A stretch of 64,000 bases of DNA from Geobacillus thermodenitrificans subsp. thermodenitrificans DSM 465 (GCF_000496575.1 NZ_AYKT01000002.1:62001-126000), one strand, 5' to 3'. Counted from the first letter of the stretch, positions 1-9,677 are shown. Numbers and translations: made by a program. The notes: generated from the sequence alone by a model not told the origin.

Positions 1-423
1 GAAGGGCTTCTGTTGTTGACGAATGATGGACAGCTCGCCCATCAGCTGTTGGCGCCGAAAAAACATGTGCCGAAAACGTACTTTGCCGTCATTGATGGCG
101 AGGTGACGGAAGACGATGTGGAGGCGTTTCGGCGAGGTGTGGTGCTCGATGACGGCTATGAGACGAAGCCGGCCGAGCTTGTCGTGTTGAAATCGGGCCT
201 GCGTTCCGATGTCGAAGTGACAATTACAGAAGGGAAATTTCATCAGGTGAAACGGATGTTTCAAGCGGTCGGCAAGCGGGTCGTTTATTTGAAACGGGTG
301 CAAATGGGGCCGCTTTCTCTCGATCCGGATTTAGCGGTTGGCGAGTATCGGGAATTGACAGATGAAGAGGTGGAGATGCTGAAGCAATATCGGGCGGACG
401 CGGATGAAAAAAAAGGAACCTGA
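1..423 (+). CDS. rRNA pseudouridine synthase, RsuA/RluB family (3' part only)
   Basis: C-terminal 140 codons of a pseudouridine synthase; the 5' end lies outside the window. The visible part opens with EGLLLLTNDG, which in this family directly follows the catalytic GRLDxDT motif, so the active-site Asp is just upstream. The segment VTITEGKFHQVKRMF is the family's conserved C-terminal signature (E-G-x-x-H-Q-V-x-R-M). The enzyme isomerises a uridine in rRNA. From gene order this is the B. subtilis ytzG equivalent, but the exact target uridine cannot be told from this fragment. The terminator stem begins inside its last codons. Confidence 0.9.
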   Translation, partial: EGLLLLTNDGQLAHQLLAPKKHVPKTYFAVIDGEVTEDDVEAFRRGVVLDDGYETKPAELVVLKSGLRSDVEVTITEGKFHQVKRMFQAVGKRVVYLKRVQMGPLSLDPDLAVGEYRELTDEEVEMLKQYRADADEKKGT

Positions 424-438
424 GACGGTTCCTTTTTT
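409..438 (+). terminator. Rho-independent terminator after the pseudouridine synthase
   Basis: A 12-bp stem AAAAAAGGAACC / GGTTCCTTTTTT with a six-base loop that contains the stop codon's tail, ending in a T run. The A run on the other side makes it usable in both directions, so it could also stop the convergent ytzE gene. Confidence 0.85.
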
Positions 439-520
439 ATGAAAAAGTGAAGAATATTCGTTCGTTATGAAAAGACATTCTGCATTCATCTCTCATCCTG
501 TTTTGCCTTGTTGGCACCGC

Positions 521-742
521 TCAAGAAGAGATACGCACTTTTTTGTTCGTGGTCGTCCATTTGCCCTTGCTCGGGCTGCGAACGAGATCATTGTACATAA
601 GCACGTTTAAGTCACGCTGGATTGTTCGTGGGGTGGTGCCGAACTCATCAACAAGTTCTTGGGTCGTAACCGTTCCTTTTTCGCTAATGTACATATACAC
701 GGATTTAATACGGGTAAGCATCCGGTGTGTTGAAGGTTTCAA
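521..742 (-). CDS. ytzE: DeoR-type small HTH regulator YtzE
   Basis: 73-residue protein that is almost only a winged-helix DNA-binding domain: KGTVTTQELVDEFGTTPRTIQRDLNVL is a typical DeoR helix-turn-helix, followed by a short basic wing. It lacks the sugar-phosphate sensor domain of full DeoR regulators, so any effector is unknown. I chose the TTG at 742 because GGGAGTGG sits about seven bases upstream and the reading LKPSTHRMLTRIK matches what I remember of YtzE; an ATG at 781 would add 13 residues without a ribosome-binding site. It converges on the preceding pseudouridine synthase. Targets are unknown. Confidence 0.8.
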   Translation of the reverse strand: MKPSTHRMLTRIKSVYMYISEKGTVTTQELVDEFGTTPRTIQRDLNVLMYNDLVRSPSKGKWTTTNKKVRISS

Positions 743-997
743 AAGACCACTCCCTATCTTAGCATCATTCGCATGGCACAACCGACAGCTTTTAGATGAG
801 AGATGTCTTTTATCTGTTTACTACCATTGTACACGAAATGGCTGGGGAAATGCTACCCGTTTGCACATATTCACGAAAAATTTAAACATTTTGTAGCAAA
901 AATGAAACGAAGTTGTGACAAATGAAAAATTTTGACAACCTTTTTTTGATATGATACGTTGGCAACAAAGAGTGATAAAAAGAAAGGGAGAATGACG
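743..997. other. Intergenic region between divergent ytzE and pepV
   Basis: No gene seen. It holds the pepV promoter region: TTGACA occurs near 933 and TATGAT about 12 bases later, too close for a normal sigma-A pair, so the true promoter is not certain. Confidence 0.5.
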
Positions 998-2404
998 TTG
1001 AACATCAACTGGATTGAGGAGGCACGGAAACGGAAAGACGATTTAGTTCGCGATGTGCAAGCGCTTGTCCGCATTCCGAGCGTTCGTGATGACAGCGAGG
1101 CGCAGCCAGGAGCGCCGTTTGGACTGAAAGTGGCAGAAGCGCTCGATTATATGTTAACCCGTGGTCAAGCGGAAGGGTTTCGCGTCAAAAACGTCGACGG
1201 GTTTGCCGGACATGTGGAAATGGGGCAAGGGGAGAAGCTTATCGGTGTGCTCGGCCATATCGACGTCGTGCCGCCCGGGGATGGCTGGACGGTTGATCCG
1301 TTCTCCGCTCATGTGAGGGACGGCCGCATTTACGGGCGTGGGGCCATCGATGACAAAGGGCCGACCATCGCTGCGTTTTACGCAATGAAAATCGTGAAAG
1401 AACTCGGCCTGCCGCTGAGCAAGCGGGTTCGTCTCATCATCGGAGGGGATGAGGAAAGCGATTGGCGGTGTGTCGACCATTATTTCAAGCATGAAGAGAT
1501 GCCGGACATTGGGTTTGTCCCGGACGCTGATTTTCCGATTATTTATGCGGAAAAAGGGATTATTGACGCTGATTTGCAATATCGGCTGACGGGGAGCGAA
1601 GAAACGGGAGAAATGACGCTTCGCTCGTTTCAAGCAGGCCGCCGCTACAATATGGTGCCTGATGCGGCCGAAGCCGTTGTCGAAGGAGCCGGGCTGGAGG
1701 AATGGTCTAGCCGGTATGAGCGCTTTTGCCGTGACCACGGATTAAACGGGAACATCCACCATAGCGGCGAAGCGGCTGTGCTTACGCTGGAAGGAGTGGC
1801 TGCTCATGGCGCCGAACCGGAGCGCGGCAAAAATGCCGGCGTCTACTTGGCGCAATTTTTAGCGAGCCTTCCGCTGGATGGCGGTAGCCGGCCGTTTGTC
1901 CAGTTTGTGGCGTCCTCGTTTTTCGACGACACGCGCGGACGGAAGCTCGGTCTGGCGTATCGGGATGAGCGGAGCGGTGAGCTGACCGTGAATGTCGGCG
2001 TGTTGTCATACGACCGTGCACAGGGCGGGACAATCGGGTTGAACATTCGCTATCCGGTGACGGCCGACGGGGAAACGATCCGTCAAACGTTGACCAACGT
2101 GGCTGCTGAACGCGGCCTGACGCTCGGGCGTTTCCATGATACGAAACCGCATTACGTCGATCCGGATCATGAGTGGATCCGCACGCTTCAACGCATCTAT
2201 GAAGAACAAACCGGTGAGCCTGGTCGGCTGTTGGCGATTGGCGGCGGCACGTATGCCCGCTCGTTGACCGCCGGGGTGGCGTTCGGTGCTTTGTTTCCTG
2301 GCCGCCCTGATGTCGCCCATCAGAAAGATGAATATGTCGAGATTGACGATTTAGTGAAAGCGACTGCCATTTACGCTCAGGCGATCTATGAGCTGGCCAA
2401 ATAA
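998..2404 (+). CDS. pepV: Dipeptidase PepV-like, M20 metallopeptidase family
   Basis: 468-residue dinuclear zinc peptidase that cleaves dipeptides in the cytoplasm. Expected metal-site motifs are all present: GHIDVVPPGDGW near residue 85, GRGAIDDKG near 115, GGDEES near 150, DADFP near 175 and AHQKDEYVEIDD near 441. Length fits the family (about 465-470). TTG at 998 is preferred because AAAGGGAG at 983-990 is seven bases upstream; the in-frame ATG at 992 leaves only one base of spacing. In B. subtilis gene order this is ytjP. A following MFS transporter starts about 80 bases downstream. Confidence 0.92.
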   Translation: MNINWIEEARKRKDDLVRDVQALVRIPSVRDDSEAQPGAPFGLKVAEALDYMLTRGQAEGFRVKNVDGFAGHVEMGQGEKLIGVLGHIDVVPPGDGWTVDPFSAHVRDGRIYGRGAIDDKGPTIAAFYAMKIVKELGLPLSKRVRLIIGGDEESDWRCVDHYFKHEEMPDIGFVPDADFPIIYAEKGIIDADLQYRLTGSEETGEMTLRSFQAGRRYNMVPDAAEAVVEGAGLEEWSSRYERFCRDHGLNGNIHHSGEAAVLTLEGVAAHGAEPERGKNAGVYLAQFLASLPLDGGSRPFVQFVASSFFDDTRGRKLGLAYRDERSGELTVNVGVLSYDRAQGGTIGLNIRYPVTADGETIRQTLTNVAAERGLTLGRFHDTKPHYVDPDHEWIRTLQRIYEEQTGEPGRLLAIGGGTYARSLTAGVAFGALFPGRPDVAHQKDEYVEIDDLVKATAIYAQAIYELAK

Positions 2405-2486
2405 ACCGCTGCTTCGGAACGGCTTAAGAAATAGAATGGTTGCCCCACAAGACAGCAATGTTGTGACAAGGAAAGGGGAGAACGGG

Positions 2487-3683
2487 ATGGAAGCAGCCTT
2501 AAAACGGGAAGCAGCGGCGCGAAAAACGGTGTTTCCGCTCTTTTATTTTCTGATCTTTTTTGCCATTGGGGCGCTGTCTCCGCTTTTGTCTGTCTATTTG
2601 CAGGAAGAAGCGCGCCTGTCGGGGACGGCCATCGGTTGGATTATGTCGCTCACCCCGATCGTGACGATGGCCGCCCAACCGCTTTGGGGCATGGTGACTG
2701 ACTATACGCGCAAACCGGTCGGGATATTAATGATCACGCTCGTTTTGACGGCGTTGTTCGGACTCATGTATTCATTCGCCGGCAGTTACGAAGCCTTTGT
2801 TGCGTTGACGGTGCTGCTTTCGGCGGCGCAGAGCGCTGTCGTTCCGATTTCGGACAGCCTCGCCCTTCGCCATGTCCACGAACAGGGCGGAAACTACGGC
2901 TCCATTCGGTTATGGGGATCGATCGGCTTTGCTGTGGCGGTGTTTGTCGTCGGATGGCTATCCGAACGTATCGCCTTTGCGGTCATTTTTTATGCGTTTT
3001 CGCTTGCGATGTTAGCTGCAGCCGCGTTGACTGCCCGCCTGCCGCGCTACCGGACGGCGGTGTCGACAGGGAGGTTGACGTGGCGTGACATCGGCGGACT
3101 GCTTTCGCTCCGCCCGTTTCGACTGTTGTTGACGGCCGCGTTTTTGTTGTTCGGTCCGATTTTGGCCAACAATTCGTATTTCGGGCTGTTGATTCATGAA
3201 CTCGGCGGTACGCTGACTGGCGTCGGCTTCGCCTTTTTGCTTGCTGCCGGAAGTGAGGTGCCGTTTATGAAAGCGACGGATCGGCTCATCCGCCGGTTTG
3301 GCATGGCGCGCCTACTTATTTTGGCGGCGCTAATATCGGCGGTCCGCTGGCTGTCATATGCCGCCGATCCACCGCTTTGGTTTGTCTATATGACAACGAT
3401 CGTGCAAGGCTGCTCCGTTGGACTGTCGATTCCGACCGCGCTCCAATATGCGCGTCGCTTGGTGCCAGAGCGGGTGCAGGTGACGGCGGTGTCCCTTTAC
3501 TCGGCAGTCAGCAACGGCCTCGGTGCTTGGTTTTGCACGCTTTTGGGCGGGTATTTGCTTGAGCGGTGGCACATTGGCACGGTTTATTTGTTTTTTGGCG
3601 CTTGCACGCTCGCTGGCGTGTTCGTATTGCTTTGGCTTGCCAAACTAGAACGAGACGACCAATCGGCAGGTGAGAGAGGATGA
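2487..3683 (+). CDS. MFS transporter, 3-phenylpropionate/nucleoside-type subgroup
   Basis: 398-residue, very hydrophobic protein with about 12 membrane segments. The N-terminal part (FYFLIFFAIGALSPLLSVYL, then GSIRLWGSIGFAVAVFVVG in the fifth segment region) resembles the MFS_1-like/PPP group that includes HcaT and LacY-like proteins. Substrate cannot be read from sequence. ATG at 2487 follows AAAGGGGAG by six bases; the longer frame from 2388 overlaps pepV and is not credible. Its stop overlaps the next start (ATGA at 3680), so it is translationally coupled to the phosphodiesterase-fold gene. Confidence 0.85.
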   Translation: MEAALKREAAARKTVFPLFYFLIFFAIGALSPLLSVYLQEEARLSGTAIGWIMSLTPIVTMAAQPLWGMVTDYTRKPVGILMITLVLTALFGLMYSFAGSYEAFVALTVLLSAAQSAVVPISDSLALRHVHEQGGNYGSIRLWGSIGFAVAVFVVGWLSERIAFAVIFYAFSLAMLAAAALTARLPRYRTAVSTGRLTWRDIGGLLSLRPFRLLLTAAFLLFGPILANNSYFGLLIHELGGTLTGVGFAFLLAAGSEVPFMKATDRLIRRFGMARLLILAALISAVRWLSYAADPPLWFVYMTTIVQGCSVGLSIPTALQYARRLVPERVQVTAVSLYSAVSNGLGAWFCTLLGGYLLERWHIGTVYLFFGACTLAGVFVLLWLAKLERDDQSAGERG

Positions 3684-4258
3684 AACGCAACCATTATTTT
3701 ATTGCCGTTCCGCTGACGGCGGAGGCGAAACAAGCGATTGCCCGTTTTGCGGGCGATATGGCATCATCGCTTCCGTTCCGTACATGGGTGCATGAACAAG
3801 ACTACCATATTACCCTTGCATTTTTAGGGGATGTGCCGCCACAGAAAATGGACCCGCTATGTGAAAAGGTAGCGGCAGCCGCAGCCCGCTACGCTCCGTT
3901 TTCCCTTCAACTTGACGGGCTCGGAACGTTCGGAGAGCGCACAGCGCCCCGCATTTTTTGGCAAGGAGTCAAAGCGGAGGAAACGCTCAATGCGCTGCGG
4001 CGCGATGTGTATGAGGCTTGCTTAACGCTCGGTTTTTCTCTCGACCGGCGGCCGTTTGCCCCGCATATTACGATCGCTCGCAAATGGCAAGGCGCCGAGC
4101 CGTTTAAGCCGGAAATGCTCGGTATGCTTCCGGCGGCTTCGGCGGTGTTTTCGGTGCCGGAGATTGTGCTATACCGGACAAATATGCACCAGACGCCAAA
4201 ATATGAAGTGATCGCCTCGTTTCCGCTGCTGGGTGCACCGGCGGAGGGCAACCAATAG
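3680..4258 (+). CDS. thpR: RNA 2',3'-cyclic phosphodiesterase (LigT/ThpR family)
   Basis: 192-residue 2H phosphoesterase. Both catalytic H-x-T motifs are visible: HITLAFLG at residues 43-50 and HITIARKW at 129-136, spaced as in LigT-type enzymes that open 2',3'-cyclic phosphates on RNA. Corresponds to B. subtilis ytlP by position. The ATG overlaps the MFS stop codon, and ytlQ follows after a dozen bases, so the three genes are probably one transcript. The physiological substrate is not established for the Bacillus proteins. Confidence 0.88.
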   Translation: MKRNHYFIAVPLTAEAKQAIARFAGDMASSLPFRTWVHEQDYHITLAFLGDVPPQKMDPLCEKVAAAAARYAPFSLQLDGLGTFGERTAPRIFWQGVKAEETLNALRRDVYEACLTLGFSLDRRPFAPHITIARKWQGAEPFKPEMLGMLPAASAVFSVPEIVLYRTNMHQTPKYEVIASFPLLGAPAEGNQ

Positions 4259-4269
4259 TAGGTGAGGGT

Positions 4270-5211
4270 ATGGGACAGCTTGTGAAAATGCGGGATTGTA
4301 TCTCCCGCTATGAAACGGATGTGTATTATTATGTGCCGGAATTTATCCGGCTGAAACAACGGCAGTGGGAACAGGCGAAAGCACGGTGGGAAGCGGCACA
4401 CGATGCTGGCATGAGCGTTCAAACGGGCACGGAAGAGACGTGGGATTTTTTGCTTAACGAACCATCATGGTGGGAACGGCTCGTAAAGCGGTGGCGGCGC
4501 GACACGGCATTGGAAGAGGAAGAAGAGGCGCCAGCCGCTATTGCGATGGTCAACCGTGCGGCCACCGTTGAGGAGCTGAAGCGTCAATTTCTTGACGAAT
4601 TGTTTCAGCTTCAGCTGAAATGGGCCAGTTCGACGATGATGTACGTTTCTCCGCTTGACGACGAGCTGTATCGCGATGAAACGTTGAAGTATTTTTTGCA
4701 GCGGTTTCCGGATACGTATTTATGTTTTTACCAGCCGGTCGTTATGGCCGGTAAGGCGCAGGTCGAGCTCGAGACGGTCATCCTGACGCCGACGGCGGCT
4801 TGGTGCATCGCCTTTGTCGAGGGAAGTCCGGACAATATTGTGATCGTATCCGCAGACCGGTTTTGGACGGAGCGGGCCGGAATGAAAGAGGTTAAGCGGG
4901 TGAACCCGGTCGTGTCGCTGCGCCGGACAGGGCAAGTCGTTTCTGATATTTTCCAAAAACATCAAATCGATTGGCCGATTCATCTTGTGCTGTTAAACCG
5001 CTATGGCTACATTGACCATAGCAATCTTTTTCCTTTTGTTCACTATATTGATAAACGAAATTATGAACAATGGTTTTCCCGCTTGCGCCGCTCAGCCCTT
5101 CCGCTTCGGCATCAGCAGTTGAAGGCGGCTGAGGCGTTGCTTGGCCACTGCGCCAGTTTTTACAGCCCCCGCCTTGATGGGAATATTTACAACGAAGAAT
5201 GGCAACAATAA
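4270..5211 (+). CDS. ytlQ: Conserved hypothetical protein YtlQ
   Basis: 313-residue soluble protein of unknown function, assigned by gene order (between the LigT-like gene and amyX) and general look. The N-terminal 90 residues are rich in aromatic and charged residues (YETDVYYYVPEF, WEQAKARWEAA); the C-terminal half has a mixed alpha/beta pattern with TLKYFLQRFPDTYLCFYQPVVM. No catalytic motif that I can name and no membrane segment. Start is uncertain: ATG 4270 lies only two bases after GGTGAGGG, while the in-frame GTG at 4282 or ATG at 4288 are spaced better. Confidence 0.75.
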   Translation: MGQLVKMRDCISRYETDVYYYVPEFIRLKQRQWEQAKARWEAAHDAGMSVQTGTEETWDFLLNEPSWWERLVKRWRRDTALEEEEEAPAAIAMVNRAATVEELKRQFLDELFQLQLKWASSTMMYVSPLDDELYRDETLKYFLQRFPDTYLCFYQPVVMAGKAQVELETVILTPTAAWCIAFVEGSPDNIVIVSADRFWTERAGMKEVKRVNPVVSLRRTGQVVSDIFQKHQIDWPIHLVLLNRYGYIDHSNLFPFVHYIDKRNYEQWFSRLRRSALPLRHQQLKAAEALLGHCASFYSPRLDGNIYNEEWQQ

Positions 5212-5318
5212 AAGCATCTGTGCATCGATGGGGCGAACCGGCCGATTTTTTGGCACCGCCCTTTTTCTTTTGCGTATGATAGTAGTAACGGGAGGCCACA
5301 AAGGGGGGGTGAGCCAAT

Positions 5319-7499
5319 ATGCTTCATATTAACCGAACGTTTGTCGCCTATTTGGACGAGATGGATCAATTGACCGTGCTTGTACCGAAGTCGTGTTGCC
5401 CTGACGAGATGGCGCCATTTACGATGGTGGCACCGAGCGGAGAGGAAATTCCGCTTTCCGTGCAGCAGCTCGAGGACTTAGGCGATATGGTGAAATATGT
5501 ATGTCGATTTGCGTCTGCGTTCGAGTTTGGGGCGACCTATTGGGTTCGTGCCCGTTCGGGGGAGAGAACCGATGTGCAAATCGGTGCTGTCGTGCGGACG
5601 CCGGCGTTCGATGATCAATTTTTTTACGAAGGAAAGCTAGGAGTGGACTACACGAAGGAGCAAACGGTGTTCCGCGTTTGGGCACCGACGGCAACCGCCG
5701 TCAACGTCAAGTTGATCCATCCGGATAGCGGTGATGCCCGCTATGTGCCACTTGAGCGAGGGGAGCGCGGTGTATGGTCGGCGGTCGTCCCCGGCGACTG
5801 GGAACGAACGTATTATACGTATGTTGCCTGCATTAACCGCGTATGGCGCGAGGCAGTGGATCCATATGCGACCGCTGTTTCCATCAATGGTGAGTATGGC
5901 GTGATCATCGACTGGGAAAAGACGAAGCTCGCACCATCCGCTCGTCCGTTGCCGCCGCTCACATCACCGACTGACGCCATTATTTACGAATTAAGCATCC
6001 GTGACTTTACGAGCCACCCCGACAGCGGTGCCGCCCATAAAGGGAAGTATCTTGGGTTGTCGGAAGCGAATACAAGCGGGCCGAACGGAACATCGACCGG
6101 GCTTTCCTATTTAAAAGAGCTGGGTGTCACCCATGTGCAGATTATGCCGTTTACCGATTTTGCCGGAGTTGATGAACGCGATCCGTCAGCCTCGTATAAC
6201 TGGGGATACAATCCACTTCATCTATATGCACCGGAAGGGAGTTATGCAACCGATCCGACCGATCCTTACGCGCGCATTGTTGAATTAAAACAAATGATTC
6301 GAACGCTGCACGAAAACGGCTTGCGTGTTGTTATGGATGCGGTATATAACCATGTCTACGATCGGGAGCAGTCATCACTGGAGAAGCTTGTTCCCGGGTA
6401 TTATTTCCGCTATGATGCGTATGGCCAGCCAGCCAACGGCACCGGCGTCGGCAACGACATCGCTTCTGAGCGGCGGATGGCCCGTCGGTGGATCGTCGAT
6501 TCGGTCATCTTTTGGGCGAAAGAGTACGGCATTAATGGATTTCGTTTCGATTTGATGGGTGTACATGATATAGAGACGATGAAAGTCGTGCGTGACGCTC
6601 TCGATGCAATCGATCCATCGATTCTCGTGTATGGGGAAGGTTGGGACTTGCCGACACCGCTTGCGCCAGAGCAAAAAGCGACGATGACCAACGCTTGGAA
6701 GTTGCCGCGCATTGCCTATTTCAATGATCGGTTCCGCGATACGATCAAAGGAAGCACGTTCCATTTGCCAAGCCGCGGCTTTGCGCTCGGCGATGCAAGC
6801 GGGCGCGAACAGGCGAAAACGGTCATCGCCGGCAGCTTGCGGGCGTTAGGCGGGCTGTTTTGTCATCCACTCCAATCGTTGAACTATGTAGAATGTCATG
6901 ATAATCATACTTTTTGGGATAAGATGGAAGTTGCGAACGGCTACGAATCAGAAGCGATTAGGCGCAAACGGCAAAAGCTCGCCACGGCGATCGTTCTATT
7001 GGCGCAAGGGATTCCATTTTTGCATAGCGGTCAGGAGTTTTATCGGACAAAAGGGGGAGATGGCAACAGCTATCAGGCACCTGATGAGGTGAATTGGATC
7101 GATTGGGAGCAGAAAAGCCGCTATGAAAACGACGTCCGCTATGTTCAAGGGCTGATCGCTCTTCGTCGGGCGCACGGTGCGTTTCGCCTCGCGACAGAGG
7201 CGGAGGTGTTGCGCCATTTCGAGTTTCTTGAACCAACCCCGCCGTCAGTGATCGCTTATTGGCTGCGCGATGTCGCCGTCTACGGGCCGTGGGGGGATAT
7301 CATTGTCATTCACCATCATGAAGAGAAATCGGAGACAATTGTTCTTCCCGATCAAGAAGAGTGGGACGTCGTCTGCGACGGAGAGCAAAGCGGGACGATT
7401 CCGCTCCGACGGGTGCGCCATGTTGTTGACCTTGACGGTATCGGTACATGGGTGCTTGTCAGAACAGAAGCGATGAATGCCGATGAAAATGCGGGATGA
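5319..7499 (+). CDS. amyX: Type I pullulanase AmyX
   Basis: 726-residue debranching enzyme (GH13) that cuts alpha-1,6 bonds in pullulan and glycogen-like polymers. The type I signature YNWGYNP is at 293-299. The four GH13 regions are present: DAVYNH 340-345, GFRFDLMG 407-414 with nucleophile Asp411, YGEGW with acid/base Glu440, and VECHDNHT near 524-531 with the third Asp. Residues 105-200 look like a CBM48 N-terminal domain. There is no signal peptide, so the enzyme is intracellular. AGGGGGGGTGAG lies eight bases before ATG 5319. A terminator follows at 7638. Confidence 0.95.
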   Translation: MLHINRTFVAYLDEMDQLTVLVPKSCCPDEMAPFTMVAPSGEEIPLSVQQLEDLGDMVKYVCRFASAFEFGATYWVRARSGERTDVQIGAVVRTPAFDDQFFYEGKLGVDYTKEQTVFRVWAPTATAVNVKLIHPDSGDARYVPLERGERGVWSAVVPGDWERTYYTYVACINRVWREAVDPYATAVSINGEYGVIIDWEKTKLAPSARPLPPLTSPTDAIIYELSIRDFTSHPDSGAAHKGKYLGLSEANTSGPNGTSTGLSYLKELGVTHVQIMPFTDFAGVDERDPSASYNWGYNPLHLYAPEGSYATDPTDPYARIVELKQMIRTLHENGLRVVMDAVYNHVYDREQSSLEKLVPGYYFRYDAYGQPANGTGVGNDIASERRMARRWIVDSVIFWAKEYGINGFRFDLMGVHDIETMKVVRDALDAIDPSILVYGEGWDLPTPLAPEQKATMTNAWKLPRIAYFNDRFRDTIKGSTFHLPSRGFALGDASGREQAKTVIAGSLRALGGLFCHPLQSLNYVECHDNHTFWDKMEVANGYESEAIRRKRQKLATAIVLLAQGIPFLHSGQEFYRTKGGDGNSYQAPDEVNWIDWEQKSRYENDVRYVQGLIALRRAHGAFRLATEAEVLRHFEFLEPTPPSVIAYWLRDVAVYGPWGDIIVIHHHEEKSETIVLPDQEEWDVVCDGEQSGTIPLRRVRHVVDLDGIGTWVLVRTEAMNADENAG

Positions 7500-7727
7500 G
7501 CGGAATCCCAATGGGAAAACTCCTTCCCTTTTGTTTTGCTGTGCAGACTTTGGCAGTTTTATGCAAGTATCTTGGTAAGAAAAATGTTTGCATGCCGGGG
7601 CGGTATTTCAGTATAATACAAGTAAGACGGACGGAAGAAGGACGCGGCACGGCCGTCCTTTTTATTTGTGCACAAGAAGAAGCAAACGGACACGTTTTCT
7701 ATTTTTTAAGTCGCAGGTGAACATGCT
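7500..7727. other. amyX-ytmP intergenic region
   Basis: No convincing gene; a 74-codon frame (7496-7720) runs through the terminator hairpin and has no family resemblance. Confidence 0.5.
7638..7664 (+). terminator. Probable terminator downstream of amyX
   Basis: Seven-bp stem AAGGACG / CGTCCTT with a nine-base GC-rich loop and a five-T tail. It lies about 140 bases past the amyX stop. Confidence 0.55.
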
Positions 7728-8510
7728 TTGGAACAGTTACTAGGTAAGGAGTGGGAGATCACTCCGGCCGGCGGTGCAACAGGGGATGCGTATTTTGCCG
7801 AATATGAAGGGAAGAAACTGTTTTTGAAACGGAACTCTTCCCCGTTTCTTGCCGTATTGTCGGCGGAAGGGATCGTCCCGAAGCTCGTCTGGACGAAACG
7901 GATGGAAAATGGCGATGTGTTTACGGCCCAGCAGTGGCTGAACGGCCGGGAGCTGAAGCCGCATGAGATGGGAAGCGAACAGGTGGCGGCGTTGTTGCGG
8001 AAAATTCATGGCTCCAAAGAGCTGGTGACGATGCTTAAGCGGCTCGGCAAAACGCCGCTGCATCCCGAGAAGATGCTCGCTGCGCTCACCGAGCGGCAAC
8101 GACGTCATCCGATCGGCGCTGCGGCCGTTCGTGAAGCGCTTAGCTGGCTTAGGCAACATGTATCGTTCTTGCCTGATGATCAGCACGTTGTTTGCCACTG
8201 TGACATTAACCATAACAATTGGCTGCTTGCTGATGACGGCACATTGTACTTGATCGATTGGGATGGAGCTGTTATTGCGGATCCGGCCATTGACATCGGC
8301 ATGTTGCTTCATTTATACATTCCGCGCGCTGAGTGGGAAGTGTGGCTTCATCAGTATGGATTGGCATGGACGGAGGGACTTGCCCTCCGTCTGAAATGGT
8401 ATGCCATCGCCCATACATTGCATTCACTGTTTTGGCCGAAAGGGAAGGACAGTCAAAAAGAAAGGGAACAATCGTTGCAATTATTGCAGTACATTATAGC
8501 GGAACAGTAA
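7728..8510 (+). CDS. ytmP: APH-type phosphotransferase YtmP
   Basis: 260-residue kinase-fold protein of the aminoglycoside/choline phosphotransferase family. The Brenner-type motif HCDINHNN at 157-164 and the metal-binding IDWDG at 176-180 are intact, and GGATGDAYFAEYEGKKLFLKR at the start is a nucleotide-loop and Lys arrangement. The substrate is unknown. Start is TTG at 7728, eight bases after AGGTGA; the reading MEQLLGKEW agrees with the B. subtilis protein as I recall it. In the usual gene order it precedes ytzH and trmB. Confidence 0.87.
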   Translation: MEQLLGKEWEITPAGGATGDAYFAEYEGKKLFLKRNSSPFLAVLSAEGIVPKLVWTKRMENGDVFTAQQWLNGRELKPHEMGSEQVAALLRKIHGSKELVTMLKRLGKTPLHPEKMLAALTERQRRHPIGAAAVREALSWLRQHVSFLPDDQHVVCHCDINHNNWLLADDGTLYLIDWDGAVIADPAIDIGMLLHLYIPRAEWEVWLHQYGLAWTEGLALRLKWYAIAHTLHSLFWPKGKDSQKEREQSLQLLQYIIAEQ

Positions 8511-8606
8511 GCCGTTGAACGTTGCCGAAACGGTCTTCGAAAAAGAAAACAGAACGCTGGCAACGTTTCACGGCCTCTCATGTTTGACCAGTCTTAGCCG
8601 CGCTGT

Positions 8607-8876
8607 TTATGACAGCTCGTTCACCCAATCGGCGAGCTGGCTTTGATGCGCGGAAATATGGGCGTTTAAATCGGGGCTATATTTTCCGCCTTGGCCATAG
8701 GCGTAAATGTTCGGGAGAATTTGCTTGACATTCGCGCTCACCTCATTGTTGGCGAGCAGCGATTTGACAAGCCGTTCGATTTGTTCACATTCGGAAACCG
8801 TTCCGCAACAATCAAGTTGGTGTTCAGACAAAATATCGCGGAGCACGGTCAATTGATGGTTATGGTCGAGCGGCAT
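8607..8876 (-). CDS. ytzH: YtzH-like small protein
   Basis: 89-residue soluble protein of unknown function with a conserved DCCGTVSECEQIERLVKSLL stretch carrying a Cys-Cys pair plus a third Cys, and a mostly helical pattern. Matches YtzH by memory and position between ytmP and trmB, but on the opposite strand. I use the ATG at 8876 (MPLDHNHQ) because GGTGA lies five bases upstream; the ATG at 8888 would overlap that ribosome-binding site. Confidence 0.8.
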   Translation of the reverse strand: MPLDHNHQLTVLRDILSEHQLDCCGTVSECEQIERLVKSLLANNEVSANVKQILPNIYAYGQGGKYSPDLNAHISAHQSQLADWVNELS

Positions 8877-9023
8877 GCCGTTCACCATCCTTTAGCGAAG
8901 CTGTACGGTTTTAATATGCCCGGGCCTAACGGTGTTTATGCCTAGGCGTTTGCTTCTTCAAGCGCGGTTATACTAACAAGGTAGCATCAAAACAACAAAC
9001 GGAAACGAGACAGAGGTGTCAAT

Positions 9024-9674
9024 ATGCGTTTGCGCAACAAACCATGGGCGAAAGACAAAATCGCCGCTTACCCTCAGTATGTCATCCCTGACCCGGAAGC
9101 GAGGCGCGGGCGTTGGCATGAGCTGTTTGGCAATGACCGGCCGATCCATATTGAAATCGGCACTGGAAAAGGAAAATTTATTACCGAAATGGCGAAGCTG
9201 CATCCCGACGTCAATTTTATCGGCATTGAGTTGTATCCGAGCGTGCTCGTGTCGGCGCTGGATAAGCTGATCGAGAGCGAGCTGCCAAACGTGCGGTTGC
9301 TCAATGCCAACGCGAAAGATCTCACCACATTTTTTGCTGACGGAGAAATCGCGCGTATTTACTTGAACTTTTCCGACCCGTGGCCGAAAAAGCGGCATGA
9401 GAAACGGCGGCTGACCTATCGGGATTTTTTGGCGCTTTATGATCGCATTTTGTCCGCAGACGGGGACATTCATTTAAAAACGGACAATCAGTCGTTTTTT
9501 GAGTATTCGCTTGTCAGCCTGTCACAATATGGGTTTGTGCTCGCGGCGGTCCAATTGGATTTGCATCGGAGCGATATTGTCGGCAACGTCATGACCGAGT
9601 ACGAAGAAAAATTTTCAGCAAAAGGCAACCGCATTTACCGCTGCGAGGCGCTTCGTCCGCCACAGCAGTCATAA
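9024..9674 (+). CDS. trmB: tRNA (guanine-N7)-methyltransferase TrmB
   Basis: 216-residue class I methyltransferase making m7G46 in tRNA. The SAM-binding motif [10 protein letters not shown] sits near residues 43-52, [15 protein letters not shown] near 112-126 is the family's catalytic/tRNA-binding signature, and the C-terminal TEYEEKF is the other conserved block. Length is normal. AGAGGTGTCA precedes ATG 9024. A strong terminator follows immediately. Confidence 0.96.
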   Translation: MRLRNKPWAKDKIAAYPQYVIPDPEARRGRWHELFGNDRPIHIEIGTGKGKFITEMAKLHPDVNFIGIELYPSVLVSALDKLIESELPNVRLLNANAKDLTTFFADGEIARIYLNFSDPWPKKRHEKRRLTYRDFLALYDRILSADGDIHLKTDNQSFFEYSLVSLSQYGFVLAAVQLDLHRSDIVGNVMTEYEEKFSAKGNRIYRCEALRPPQQS

Positions 9675-9677
9675 CGG

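Noticed and set aside
10-423. Start codon at position 13 for the first gene
   Set aside because: The frame is open from base 1 and the protein lacks its catalytic domain, so the gene simply enters from outside.
7496-7720. 74-codon frame between amyX and ytmP
   Set aside because: It runs through a terminator hairpin, lacks a good start and resembles no family.
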